NCBI GenBank assembly: GCA_008828725.1
Contig: MEHQ01001235.1
Location: 234,530-298,529 of the forward strand
DNA length: 64,000 bases
Direction: 5' to 3'
From: Saccharina japonica
Lineage: Eukaryota > Sar > Phaeophyceae > Laminariales > Laminariaceae
Positions 33,385 through 44,171 of this stretch are shown here, piece after piece; positions within the stretch are counted from its first letter, which is position 1, and every line of letters begins with the position of its first letter. Under the pieces are notes generated by a model. That model saw only the letters and a list, made by a program, of their open reading frames with translations, had not been told where the DNA came from and did not search any database. The translations under genes and the position numbers were made by a program.

Positions 33385-33944
33385 AGAAGAAGTCCACTAT
33401 GTGTAAATACCGACTTGAAAAGGCCAAAGAGATTCATGGTGCAATGCAACGAAATACTTATTGATGTACGCAACTGAACGTACAGTACCCGTCTATACTA
33501 CTGCTGTATTGTGATGCATGAGTACTGGTATGCGGCATGTATGTGGCAAAGCAACTATCATACCTGTACGGCGACAGCAGTTGTACACCACAAACAAAGC
33601 AAAAAACACAAAGAACAAACGAACGTACAGGCGACTTGCAAAAGTATACGACAGTAGATCTCCATACTCCAGGACAACAAAGCTGTATGTTCGAAAGGAA
33701 GAGAAAGCACAGCAACATGGCTCGCAGGACGGCGCTGCGCTGCCTGCTAGGGGTGTGAATTGTGCCTTTTTCGTGACTGCTATGTGTGGTAGTACAACAA
33801 CAGCAGTAGTAGTAGTACCTTCGATCTTTATATATATAGAGAGAGTATGAAAGAGAAAGCACAGCATAGCACGAGCGTCAATCAAGTTGTACAAAAATCC
33901 ACAAAACTGAGAAAGACGTACATTACGTACTCGTACTCGAACAA

Positions 33945-34417
33945 AACGACCCGCGATCACCTCGCCATCGATTCGGTCCGGGTCGAGCTCTACTGCCTCT
34001 CTGCCCCAGTGAGCCCCGTGGCCCACCTCGCGTGAAGCCCGGTACTCACAGTGGCTCTCGTTCGCCCGCTCGAGGTTGCTGATGCCTCTGTAAAAATAAT
34101 GTTTGTTCGATAAATAAAGCACCGCTTGAACTTGGCTTAAATGTTCTTTTATTACAGACAAAACGATCATTATAATGTCGGACATACTGGATTCATTGCA
34201 GCAGCAGCAACAGCAAGGACCTTCATGCTCCCCTCGTGTCTCGATGGAGACGCCACGCCTAGCCACGAAAAAGCGACCGCGCTCCTTCTGACCCCACCTC
34301 TACTGGCCAGCGCCCTCCCATACCCGCGATAGTGCCGGGCTCGCACGCGCTGTCGTGCTCACTGGGTACACGCAGGAACCCGAAACCGGAAGAAAAGGGA
34401 AACATGATCTCGCCGAC
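33945..34417 (-). pseudogene. Two-exon unknown sequence, copy 2 (frameshifted)
   Basis: Matches copy 1: exon A RVPSEHDSACEPGTIAG then MGGRWPVEVGSEGARS, exon B LERANESHCEYRASREVGHG then AHWGREAVELDPDRIDG. Relative to copy 1 it lacks one base in the C/T run after GAGCGCGGTCG, which creates a stop (RG*), and another base before ATCGAGAC. A cleaner acceptor (TTATTTTTACAG) precedes exon B. Confidence 0.45.
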
Positions 34418-34596
34418 AAAGTAAAAACTGGTACCATAGGAAACAGGAAGCAGCAAGTAACGAAAATAGGAGAAAACAAAGAAAGCCAAGAACCTCCGGA
34501 AGGCAAGTAACTTCTGCTTCGGCAATTAGAGGCTGAGAGTGGCTGTGAGGTGCCAAGATATGCCGAGGAAAGCTTCCGAACCAAAGAAGATAAAGC

Positions 34597-34846
34597 TATG
34601 TATGTATGTATGTATGTATGTATGTATGTATGTATGTATGTATGTATGTATGTATGTATGTATGATGTATGTATGTATGATGTATGTATGTATGTATGTA
34701 TGTATGTATGTATGTATGTATGTATGTATGTATGTATGTATGTATGTATGTATGTATGTATGTATGTATGTATGTATGTATGTATGTATGTATGTATGTA
34801 TGTATGTATGTATGTATGTATGTATGTATGTATGTATGTATGTATG

Positions 34847-34877
<31 letters not shown>

Positions 34878-35082
34878 TGTATGTATGTATGTATGTATGT
34901 ATGTATGTGTTGTATGTATTTTATGTATGTGTATGTATGTATGTATGTATGTATGTATGTATGTATGTATGTATGTATGTATGTATGTATGTATGTATGT
35001 ATGTATGTATGTATGTATGTATGTATGTATGTTGTATGTATGTATGTATGTATGTATGTATGTATTATGTGTGTATGTATGT
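34597..35082 (+). repeat. (TATG)n tetranucleotide microsatellite, long
   Basis: About 485 bp of TATG units with a few interruptions (near 34664, 34877, 34910-34930, 35030, 35067). Not coding in any frame. Confidence 0.98.
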
Positions 35083-35099
35083 ATGCATCAAGGTCAGGT

Positions 35100-35565
35100 T
35101 CTGTAGGGTTTGTGGATTTAGGGTACGGGTATGGAAAGTGTTACAGAACTTACAAAAGTTCCGGGTACGGGTATGAAATTGTTACAGAACTCACAGAAGT
35201 TCCGGGTATTGTGACACAGGCGTACAGAACTCACAGAAGTTCGGTGGGGGTCGAAAATAGTTGTACCCTTACCCCGGGTATTGTGGCACGGGGCGTACAG
35301 AACATACAGAAGTTTCGGGTACGCGTATAGATGTCGTACAGAACTCACAGAAGTTCCGGGTACGGGTATGAGAGTGTTACAGAACTCACAGAAGTTCCGG
35401 GTATTGTGGCACAGGCGTACAGAACTCACAGAAGTTCCGTACGGGTATAAAAAAATTGTACCCGTACCCCGGGTATTGTGGCACGGGCGTACAGAACTTA
35501 CAGAAGTTCCGGGTACGGGTATGAGTGTCGCACAGAACTCACAGAAGTTCTTTGTAGGGTAGTAT
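35100..35565 (+). repeat. ACAGAACT(C/T)ACAGAAGTTC tandem array, long copy
   Basis: About ten copies of the 20-mer, each followed by CGGGTACGGGTATGA or CGGGTATTGTGGCACGGGCG spacers in alternation, giving a higher-order pattern. The adjacent microsatellite is on the left and the 0.71-kb sequence on the right. Confidence 0.92.
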
Positions 35566-35566
35566 G

Positions 35567-36275
35567 ACACAAGGGGAGGTTTCGCCGCGGCGGGCGTTTA
35601 CGCGCATGGCCGTTATGGTTAAATATGTCGGTAAATCGAGATCATCAATGCGACAATACTGCTAAAAGGGGTGTAGCGGCACCCTACTTGGATATAACGC
35701 GCCCATATTAATGTAAATAGTATAATATTCTGAAGGTAAAAACACATGTTTAAGTTATGCGATGTAGATATACGATACACGCTGGAGACGGCCTGTTATG
35801 GCGACAGAGAGAGGGGGATTTTTTCCGAACTCGTAATCCTATCCCCCCTATTCCCCCCCCGACTGCCTCCCTCTCGGAAGGGATGCGTGGTCAATGGTCA
35901 AATGACTAAGGCAAGCAACAAATGAGTCCGCCCCCACCCCTACCGCCTCCCTCCCTCCCTCCCTTTCCCCCCCCCTTCACGAACGTGGCGACATTAAATG
36001 ACGACTTTGGCATCGGCAAATGGTTCGACGGGGAAGGGCAAATTTAAAGCCCGCTTTTCAATGCGAGGAGCTATATATAGCACACGCGTACAGCACGATA
36101 CTACTCCTGCTGATGCTCGCTCACATGTATACTGTCTTTGAGGCCAAAGTTGACCTAACTCCAGCGTTGTCCGTTTTGTATTTTTCAGTACTCACTTTCT
36201 GGTTCGTTCCAGAGGGGTCAATCGTATCTCCTTTGCTATTTCACGGAGGGCTAAATGCGTTAAAAATGAGACGCC
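35567..36275 (+). repeat. 0.71-kb duplicated sequence, full copy
   Basis: Inverted partner of 28712-29421 and source of the 83-bp fragment at 28627. Contains the dispersed motif (35878-35935) and the start of a hydrophobic frame described below. Confidence 0.9.
35878..35935 (+). repeat. Dispersed motif next to poly-C, copy 3
   Basis: AAGGGATGCGTGGTCAATGG, TCAAATGACTAAGGCAAGCA, then ACAAATGAGTCCGCCCCC. Confidence 0.85.
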
Positions 36276-36406
36276 CTGTGTCTAAGACTGCTGGGACCCA
36301 TGCCTGTTGGAGAGGTACTCGTGTGTCCGATACTGTTGTCGCCTTCTTACGGTTCCCGAAGACGTTGTTATGGTGGGACGAGCCTGTTCCAGTGTGGTCC
36401 AGATGA
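36020..36406 (+). other. 129-codon frame with two hydrophobic segments, unknown
   Basis: The peptide has two likely membrane segments (AYSTILLLLMLAHMYTVF and LSVLYFSVLTFWFV). Its first 85 residues are repeated in the inverted 0.71-kb copy and the rest is unique. The start is a TTCGACGGGG/ATGGTTCG context with no supporting gene structure. It may be an exon of a membrane protein carried by the repeat, or chance; I cannot name it. Confidence 0.3.
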
Positions 36407-36823
36407 AGAACAGGTCGAAGACATACATATCAGTGAGGGGGGAAGTTGTATGGGTTGGGGTAAAGCGGACCCAGGGGACGTAGTGGAAGGTCTAAGAGGG
36501 TGCTGGTCCAGAATGCGCAGGTCGGAGGAGGGAGAGTAGGTTGTAAAGCGCGGGGTCGGCTGGTTGGCGACGGTATCGGAACCGAACATTACTGGTCAAC
36601 GTTTCCAACAATCGTCGGCGATAGCGACCGTGGAACATAACACCGCAGGGTTCGCTAGGGCAAACACTATGGAGCACGTATCCTGCGCTGGAACGATTCG
36701 ACCTACACAAGCCGAAGGCAACCGCAGTAACCGAGCAACACAACAAAATACGGACAACTACCCACAATAGGGACCCTCGACCAATACAGCCGCCTCTGCT
36801 GCCCTTGTCGTCGTCGAAATTAC
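36407..36823. other. No feature recognised
   Basis: Sequence between the duplicated block and the first Copia copy. No LTR or coding motif found. Confidence 0.4.
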
Positions 36824-36879
36824 CGCAGGGACCCATCACTGCTGTACGAGGTACTACGGCAGGAGGAGAGATGATTTTT

Positions 36880-37209
36880 CGTGATGATGACTCGCGGGAT
36901 TTCGCATCGACGGGACGCGGGAATACTGCTTATTGTCGAGGTTGACCAGCCAGGGGTCAGCCATACCGGCCAAGGAGGTCTGGAAAGAGGGGTGCAAACC
37001 CCAGCGGTGAGTCCCGTGGAGACTCAGCCGCGACTGCCGGTGGCAATGGCAGCAGCACCAAGGCCACCGAAGGTAGTATTTTCGTAGGGAAGAGCTTCAA
37101 GGGTGGCAAGAAGGGCCGTATTATCGCAAACTGTGGAGAGAAGCAGTGCAGTGGATGCAACGGACTGGGGCACTCTGCTGATGTTTGCCCCACGCCGAAA
37201 GAAGAGGCT
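36880..37209 (+). pseudogene. Copia copy 1 gag C-terminal part, zinc knuckle 1 lost
   Basis: Compared with copy 2, the first CCHC knuckle (CFTCGKKGHMVANC) reads SFKGGKKGRIIANC, losing two Cys and the His. The second (CSGCNGLGHSADVC) is intact. A TGG to TGA change makes a stop in the CRGWPA segment near 36943. Confidence 0.8.
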
Positions 37210-39390
37210 GTGCAATCGATGGCGAGCGAGGTTGGAGCAAGGGACGTTGATATGTGTACGGCCCAGGCTTCAGCTTTCAAGGCCGAAGAGACAGGCAAGT
37301 ACAGTGATGGTTTGGGCAGAATGGGGGAAGGAGAGTCGGCTTTTCAGGTAGGAGACGCGATTTATATCTGCGATAGTGGAGTGTCTACTCACATGACGCC
37401 CTCAGCAGATTGCATGCTCAACTATAGAGAATGCAACCTAAAACTGCGCATCGCCGATGGTTCAACTCGCTCCATCAAAGGATACGGTGATGTTCGCTTT
37501 GTCTTTCGGTCCGGAAACGGTCTCGTGCAAGTGCTGATGACTAACGTTGCCCACGTGCCAGACCTCCGCTATCACCTATTTTCCCTGCCCACTCTCGTCA
37601 AAAACGGCCATACGTTCGAAGGACGCCCCTCGGGGATTGTAGTCCGGCTCAAGTCAGAGCGTTCGATCGTGTTTCCGTTGAGTGGGACCCTGTACAGCCT
37701 TTACGGCTACCGGGTCGACAGCAGTAGTGGGGAAAATGCCTGTGCTGTACTCGCCCCAGGGCAACAGCCCAGTAAGCCCGCGATCGACATCAACGACTAC
37801 CACTGCGCGGCTGGACACTCCCACGAGGTTCTACTCCGCAAGACCGCGGAGCAGCAAGGAATCGTCCTCAAGGGAAACCTGCTGGAATGCAGGGGGTGCT
37901 CCATGGCGAAGGGACTTCGCAAGAGCATCAAGCAATCCACGCACACACGAGCGGGTAAGAAGCTCGGGAGGGTGTTTGTGGATTTGAGTGGCCCCAAGGT
38001 GGTAGAGTCTCTCGGCAGGAAGCGGTACACTCTCATTGTGCGCGATGACTTTTCACGGTATACTTGGGTGTATTTCATACGCCACAAGTCGGACGCCGCG
38101 GAATTGTTCGAGCAGTTCCTCGCGGATTCTCGCGCAGACGATGTACCTTCGAAAGTGGTCATCGTCCGATCGGACGGGGGTGGTGAATTCCGTGGGGGGA
38201 AGTTTGGAGACCTGTGTAGAACACGAGGGATCAAGCAGGAATTCACGACGGCGGACAGTCCCCAGTTCAATGGGGTAGCAGAGCGCGCACTAGGCTTAAT
38301 TGAGATGGCCACAATGGCGGGCCGAATCCAGGCTCGGGAACTATACCCTGGCGCGCAACTACCCGCAACTGAGTCGTTGTGGACTGAAGCGTCGCACTGG
38401 GCGTGCGATGCTTTGAACCGTACAGCAACCACCGCTAACCGCGAGAGCAAGTCGCCATGCGAGATGTGGTATAGTAGACCCCCCCCGGTAGTACTTCTAC
38501 CTTTCCTCAAGCCTGGCTACTGCAAGATGAAGAGGGAGAACAAGTCCCAGGCGAAAACACAGGAGTGTTTTTACCTTGGCCCTGTACCCAACTACCCCCG
38601 AGACTCGGTACGAGTGCTGACTAGACACCGTACCGTACTGATCACGCGCAACATAACCTGGCAGTGCGTGTCACCTGCACCACCTGTATCTGCCCAGTCG
38701 AGTGACTCCCTGTCTATGGAAGAGGGGGGGTCCGAGGCAGACGACGCAAGTACGTCGGATCGAGGTGGTGAGGGGGTGGTGCATGAGCTGGACGAAGGTT
38801 TGGCTCACCTGGACGACCTCGATTTGACGTGGGGGTTCGATCTGGACGCGTTTTTGGAGGAGCGCGCCCAGCAGGCACCTGCCGCCGGCGATGCCGGCGA
38901 CGGGAATTCAGAGACGATGGGTTTGTCTGAAGGGGGCGCGGTGGACGCCTCCTCGGCCCCGGTAGGGAGGGTCGAAACAGATGAGACGACGGGTTTGTCT
39001 CAAGGGGGCGCGGTGGACGCCTCCTCGGCCCCGGTAGGGACGGTCGAAACAGCCGAGACGACGGGCGCGTCTCAAAGGGGCGCGGTGGGCGCCTGCTCGG
39101 TCCCGGCAGGGGGGGGCGAAAGCGACCCGGGCGAGGCATCAGCCTTCGACACTGACCAAGGGAACGGTGATAATCCACCCGCGGTCCTGTCGGGGAGACC
39201 AGCTCACGAGCTCAGCAGCTGGGGACGGCTCCCCGCGACAGTAAGGGGCCGGACCCGGGGTCAGAGCGAACGCTTGGAGGGCGAGCCTGCTGAATGCCGG
39301 CCAAGGATGAGGCCTGAGGTCGCGGACGCGCTGCTTGCGGCAGCGTACGAGTTGACAATGTCTAGGAGAACGCTGAAGAGTACATCCTGA
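37210..39390 (+). CDS. Copia copy 1 protease-integrase polyprotein segment
   Basis: 726 open codons without an authentic start (part of a gag-pol polyprotein; first ATG at 37219). Protease: CDSGVSTHMTPSADC, residues about 55-70. Integrase zinc region: YHCAAGHSH ... LLECRGCSMAKG. Catalytic D-D-E: VDLSGPK, VRSDGGGEF and NGVAERALG, all present. A GKPPP-like SRPPPVVLLPFLKPGYCK block follows. After integrase lies an acidic linker with 24-residue repeats. The frame is lost at 39390, where related copies continue as ...YIL(N/G)DGG. The integrase looks intact, though the element is not. Confidence 0.88.
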   Translation: MQSMASEVGARDVDMCTAQASAFKAEETGKYSDGLGRMGEGESAFQVGDAIYICDSGVSTHMTPSADCMLNYRECNLKLRIADGSTRSIKGYGDVRFVFRSGNGLVQVLMTNVAHVPDLRYHLFSLPTLVKNGHTFEGRPSGIVVRLKSERSIVFPLSGTLYSLYGYRVDSSSGENACAVLAPGQQPSKPAIDINDYHCAAGHSHEVLLRKTAEQQGIVLKGNLLECRGCSMAKGLRKSIKQSTHTRAGKKLGRVFVDLSGPKVVESLGRKRYTLIVRDDFSRYTWVYFIRHKSDAAELFEQFLADSRADDVPSKVVIVRSDGGGEFRGGKFGDLCRTRGIKQEFTTADSPQFNGVAERALGLIEMATMAGRIQARELYPGAQLPATESLWTEASHWACDALNRTATTANRESKSPCEMWYSRPPPVVLLPFLKPGYCKMKRENKSQAKTQECFYLGPVPNYPRDSVRVLTRHRTVLITRNITWQCVSPAPPVSAQSSDSLSMEEGGSEADDASTSDRGGEGVVHELDEGLAHLDDLDLTWGFDLDAFLEERAQQAPAAGDAGDGNSETMGLSEGGAVDASSAPVGRVETDETTGLSQGGAVDASSAPVGTVETAETTGASQRGAVGACSVPAGGGESDPGEASAFDTDQGNGDNPPAVLSGRPAHELSSWGRLPATVRGRTRGQSERLEGEPAECRPRMRPEVADALLAAAYELTMSRRTLKSTS
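38919..39134 (+). repeat. 72-bp (24-residue) tandem repeat in Copia linker, x3
   Basis: GLS(E/Q)GGAVDASSAPVG(R/T)VET and so on, three times between integrase and RT. Copy 3 (61.5-61.8 kb) has the same region, about three units, with indels. Confidence 0.9.
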
Positions 39391-40489
39391 ACGACGGAGG
39401 ACGCACTGGCTCTGATGGCCGAAGGACCTGCAGCAGATAACAAAGAGGAGTTAAGCGTGCGCATGCCGAGTGGATTTCCGGAAGACGTAGAACCGCCCCG
39501 TCAGTCTGTAGCAGATGTTGAGCGTTCACAGTACAAAGCGGCGTGGCAAGAGGCCATGAAGATTGAACACGCAGAGATTTTCATGCCGCGTTAGTAACGA
39601 AATTCCCCACGAATAACCTCGGAGAACTGACTTGGTACACTGGTTGTGCTTTCAAACGCGACTGGGAATTGGGGACTTTGGAGATTACGCAGAAGGCGTT
39701 GTTTATTGAGAGCATGTTGAATCGTTTTGGCGTTAACTCATCCTCTGACATCCCCGCTACCCCTGGTGTGGAACTAGGTCCAAGAGAGGAAGGCGAACCT
39801 GGTGGAGACTGGCCTTACACGGAGGCTGTGGGCAGTTTGATGTGGCTGTCGACCATGACGAGGCCGGACATCTCCAACGCTGTGCGTGCTGTGGCGCGTC
39901 ACTCTCACAACCCTACTGAGAGGACTGGAGAGCAGTTTTGAAGATTATGGAGTACGTTCACGGGACCAGGTTTTTAGGATTGACTTTTGTGCGGGGTTCG
40001 GGACTGGATTTGAATGCGTATAGTGATGCCGATTATGCTGATATGGCGAAATGATAGGCGCTCGGTATCGGGGACGGTAATTACCCTGGGGGGTGCGGCC
40101 GTCAGTTGGGAAAGTAGCACGCAGAGGTGTGTTACATTGTCCACAGCAGAAGCAGAGTACGTTGCCCTAGGTGAAGAAGTGAAGGAGGCTTTGTTCACAG
40201 GCGCGGTCTTATCGTTTATTTGTTCAGAGCTAAGCGGATCATGTGTCCGGGTTTACGAATATAAGCAGGGGGTCATAGCATTGACTCAGAACCCTCTTAG
40301 TTCTGCTCGGAGAAGTTTATCGACGTGCGTTTTCATTTTGTTAGTGAGCTGCTTCGTGGGGAGAAGATCAACATTCAGTTCGTAGCTTCGAAATACCAGC
40401 ATGCGGATATTTTGACGAAATCCCTTGCTGCGACCCCTTTCAAGCTTCACCGTAGGTTCTTGTTGAATCTGCCGTTGGAGGGTGAGTAA
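39391..40489 (+). pseudogene. Copia copy 1 RT tail and RNase H
   Basis: Pieces: ERSQYKAAWQEAMKIE then the deletion joint, NNLGELTWYTGCAFKR, TMTRPDISNAVRAVARHSHN, DLNAYSDADYAD, STAEAEYVALGE, FVASKYQHADILTKSLAATP and LPLEGE-stop. RNase H acidic residues are visible but the frame is broken at several points (near 39590, 39925, 40055, 40310). Confidence 0.9.
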
Positions 40490-40797
40490 GGGGTATGAGC
40501 ATTATCCGATGTACCATGTTTGAGTTATGCGAGGAATAATTTGTCAGGTCGCCACCCCGCGCTACTTTGAGGGGCATGGGTGAGTAGGGCACAACTTGGC
40601 ATCTTATTTTCTCGCCATGGTCATCGTTTGGAATGCGGCCGTTGTTTCAACTGCAATGGTTTGGAGAATATGAGTTATACAGGGGGTTTTGACCCTGTGG
40701 CCGGGTTTCCTCCTGCGGGACTGTTGTTGGCTGTTAAGTCCTAGCTTGTCTTGAATGTCCTTTCGGTCTTGTCATTGCTGTCAAGAGCCAGGGAGGG

Positions 40798-41023
40798 TGT
40801 TCGTTTGGATCGTGTTAGCAACGACGGTTACAAAAGTTGTAGAGGGTTGCGTATATATTCGCAGGCGTTGTTGTGGAATTCTTGCCTCGTGCGGGAGGAG
40901 AGTTCAAGCTCTCCGCTCTCTCTCCCCTCTCTCTCTCTCGCTCTGTCCTCTAATGCAACGGCCTTAAAACATCTGATCAGACTGCGGGGCAGTCAGGGCA
41001 TCCAGATTTTCAATCTACGAACA
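40798..41023 (+). repeat. Copia LTR, 226 bp (3' LTR of copy 1)
   Basis: Starts TGTTCGTTTGGATCGTG and ends CAATCTACGAACA, so the termini TGTTCGT/ACGAACA are perfect inverse repeats. A purine stretch precedes it. Contains TATATTCGCAGGCG and a (CT)n tract. Matches LTRs at 56164, 59892 and 60704. Confidence 0.93.
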
Positions 41024-41026
41024 TAA

Positions 41027-41254
41027 CCCAGCGACGTTAACCCTCGCCACTCCGACATCCGCGCATGCGCGTTACGGACCATACCATAACAGGGGCTTCC
41101 GGCCAACACCTTCACCTGTTTTACCCTTGCCGTTCTGAACCTAGCGACTTGAACCCTCGCTTCTGCGACATCCGCGCATACGCGTTATAAACCATACTAC
41201 AACAGGGGGCTCTAGCTAACACCGTCGCCTCTACGTCACTTACCATTCCCAATT
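41027..41254 (+). repeat. ~114-bp tandem duplication before the Gypsy gag
   Basis: CC(C/T)AGCGAC.T.(T/G)AACCCTCGC...GACATCCGCGCAT(G/A)CGCGTTA...ACAGGGG.CT...AACACC occurs at 41027 and 41141, about 80% alike by eye. Confidence 0.75.
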
Positions 41255-42984
41255 CCGCGATCTCAAACTCTTCGACTTCAAACTCCGCGAGCATGCGCTA
41301 TGGGTCATACCGCAACCCTGGAAACAACAACACCAACAACCAGACACTGTCCGCACCAACCGACTGCTCGATACCGAAGGCCCCTTCGCGACTTCATCAG
41401 CAGCACTCGCAGCGATTATCACGCCACAAAATTTCGCAACACTCTCGTGCAGATTGGTTTCCCCGGTCCCTCGATATACGTTCCAGCCCCGACCCATGTC
41501 ACAACTTCCCCCCTCACCTATCCTCAGCGCTATCCGCACGGGGTGTCTCGTTTGTTTGAGAGGTTTGTTGGAGGTGTGGGCGGAAGAAGGTGGGCACGCC
41601 GAGTTCACCCCTGACGCCCCCCTCACCGTTCCCAGTAGGTGCGCGACACCACGCCCTGCCTGCCATTTCTGAGACCTCGTTAATCTTGCAGAAGACCCGA
41701 CAACAACGACCAACCACGGGGTCAGCTCCTATCCAGGCATCACTACGTCAACCCCCGGACCATCGACCCCGAATTTATCACGATTCCGCCCGCGCAAGGT
41801 TACTGGAATCCGCCGGCCCCGCGGGACATCAAAACCTATTTCAATCTCGAGCATTTCCGGATTCACAGCTGACCTCCCCATCATATCACTCTCCCTGCGC
41901 CCATGGAACAGTTTGCCGCTGACTATTCCACGGAAGACTCGCCCATATCGTCGACCACAACATGCTCGGAGTCACCTTCACTCCCTCCTTATTCAGGGTA
42001 GCGGACTACTGCAGATACAGCATCTTCGATTGAGTATGTCTCTACTTTAGTGCCGTGAAGCCCTCGGGCCAAGAGCAGAGACTTCGGGGCCCCTGGCCAC
42101 GCGCGTCTTCGAACCGCCGCGGACACTCCCGGAGGCCCTCGGCATCGCCGAACAAACCCTTGACCACCTCGCGAACAAAAAATACCTTAGAGCCGGCTTC
42201 CCTAGATCACGCCAGGCGGCATTTCACAGCACTACCGCCTCCTCCTTGCCCATGAGCCACCCCTTTGGCCAGCCTCTACTCCGACCATGACATCGGCCTA
42301 ACACCTCTTCTTCTGGGATCCCTCTTCAGTATTTTCTCAGTGATACCCCTCGATATTCACCATGGGCCAGGAGCACTACAATTACCGGAGCAATGCACAC
42401 TGTCTCAGAAGGCCAGCATTTTGAGTGACCTTGCATCTCGCCGGGATACCATAGCTTCCTTGGACCCCGCGTGACATAAATACTTAGAGCGCTCCACCCA
42501 CAATTTCAGCCACGAGCTCTAGGAACACCACCGCGGTGATATCTTATTTGGGGCAACCGCGCCAATTTTTCCACCTCCCCTTTAGGCCTAGAACGCTCGG
42601 GCACCGGCGACAAGATCCTCGCTGAAGCTAGTCCCCACGACCAAACTCGGGGCATCGGCTTCATATCCAACGACCCGCGAGCCTTCAAACCGCACTCTGG
42701 CTGGCATTCAACCTTTTAGGCGACATCCTCATGAAGATCCGCCACCAGCTTGAGCCCCCCAGGACCCATGTTGGGCCCTCTTCTACGTCACCCACCACCC
42801 ACGTCTTCCCCTCCCATGACGGGATCCACGAGATCAGCGCGCCACCATTTACTCCGACTTCGACTTCTACGTTCGACCGGCTTTTGCTCCCATTCCCACC
42901 CGGCGCGACTTCGGGGTGTTGCTACACTCCGACCCCTGGCTATCACAGCCGACGCAGACCCCTCTACTCCTTTTTCGACCATTC

Positions 42985-43395
42985 TCGCCAAACACCGGCG
43001 TTGCCTCTACAGTGGTATTGCTGTCGTCGATGATGCATCCTTTACTACTATATCAAAGGTCCACAGTGACCCTACCACCGCTTCCCGCTCTCGCCCTCTC
43101 GCCCTGCTGGACACCGGCTCCCTGCAAACCTTGATATCTGCCGACGAGTGGGTTCATTTGAAGACCAGCAGCGCCGCGACCCCTGCGAGCACCATGCGAC
43201 CCCTCGTTCTTGGGGCGATTTTGGGAACACCGCCCTTCTCCTTACATCGGCTTCCGCCCGTCCGGCTCAGCGTCCAGCTTTTGCATGGCGGAACCCCTTC
43301 TGGTAAACTCGCCGCGTGGGCATGCATCGCCTCACACGGTATGATGCAACGCCCTGTCCTACCCGGACGCGACAGCTAGATGCGCTTCGAATAGA
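42985..43395 (+). pseudogene. Gypsy aspartic protease region
   Basis: Frame with GIAVVDDASFTTISKVHSDP, LALLDTGSLQTLISADEWVH, VRLSVQLLHGG, AAWACIASHG and PVLPGRDS-stop-MRFE. D-T-G-S is the active-site motif. The stop after GRDS is a TAG where relatives have Trp (GRDSWMRF), consistent with one G to A change. Stops interrupt the frame upstream in gag. Confidence 0.85.
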
Positions 43396-43490
43396 GTATA
43401 TACATTTATTATAGGTAGGTTAATAGGTAGGTTGTTCGTGGTATGGGGGGATATACTTAATTAGTTTAGCGAAAGAGGTAGACGAGTATA
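43396..43490. mobile_element. Possible ~95-bp insertion in the Gypsy pol
   Basis: MRFE is followed by AT-rich DNA (TAGAGTATATACATTTATTA ... GTAGACGAGTATA), then the reading resumes as RTYTTLARQLSQPTFDELSL. Relatives continue directly from MRF to a R(S/T)Y..L block. GAGTATA occurs near both ends. Exact borders are uncertain. Confidence 0.45.
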
Positions 43491-43576
43491 GCGCACTTAC
43501 ACCACTTTGGCCCGACAACTTTCCCAGCCCACCTTTGATGAACTCTCCCTATGCACTCCCTGTATCGACGACCTCT

Positions 43577-43866
43577 TATTGATTGTGCTTGCCATAGATA
43601 CCACAGGTATGACGACGGTTACATATATTAGGGAGTGCGTATGCCTGATGAGGTTTTCTCCATCTGTGTGGTCTCGTGCTTGCTGGGGACTTGCTTTGCT
43701 TCCGACTTCGCTTCGCCTCTACTTCGAGGTCCACCTGCGAGGTCCGATAATATATATATATATATATACTTAACTACGTGGTTTATGCCTACATGAGGAG
43801 CGCCCCAGCACCTCGACCCTGTCCGTCTGTGCATAGGCTCGTCATGCGCCCGAGGTTGAATCAACA
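43577..43866 (+). repeat. 5' LTR of nested element
   Basis: Starts TATTGATTGTGCTTGC and ends GGTTGAATCAACA. The ends are imperfect inverses (TATTGATT versus TGTTGATT), suggesting TG mutated to TA. Contains CCATCTGTGTGGTCTCGTGC, CTTCGAGGTCCACCTGCGAG and a (TA)n stretch. Confidence 0.9.
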
Positions 43867-44171
43867 CGCTATAGCGCGCTGACGCTATCGATCTCGAGGC
43901 TGCTAGGGGCATCAGGCAGTACAGTCCTTGCAGGAACGACGCGGAATCAGATAATGCTAGGTAGAGAGCTAGTGAGCAGGGCAAAAGTTATCTCGAGCTC
44001 CGGGAAGTGTTTTTGGAGAAGGAGAGGTGGCAGACGGTGCAGCTGGTGGAGAAGCTGTACTGCGAGCGCCTCGTTCTGGTTGAACACATTGTGCACCATG
44101 AAGGAGCTTGAGCTGCACGTACCGGAACGGTTACTGTTGTACTCACGAAGGAGAGGGCCCGTCTCGACGAG

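Larger units (their letters stand above)
36824..41023 (+). mobile_element. Copia retrotransposon copy 1, 5'-truncated, RT deleted
   Basis: Homology to copy 2 begins at about 36824 (AGGGACCCATCACTGCTG), inside gag, so the 5' LTR and gag start are missing. Order: end of gag with zinc-knuckle region, protease (CDSGVSTHM), integrase, variable linker, then a jump to the end of RT and RNase H, a 3' UTR, a polypurine stretch (GAGCCAGGGAGGG) and a 3' LTR. The order PR-IN-RT-RH defines Copia. RT is removed at about 39570, where copy 3 has about 560 bp more. Not capable of its own movement. Confidence 0.93.
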
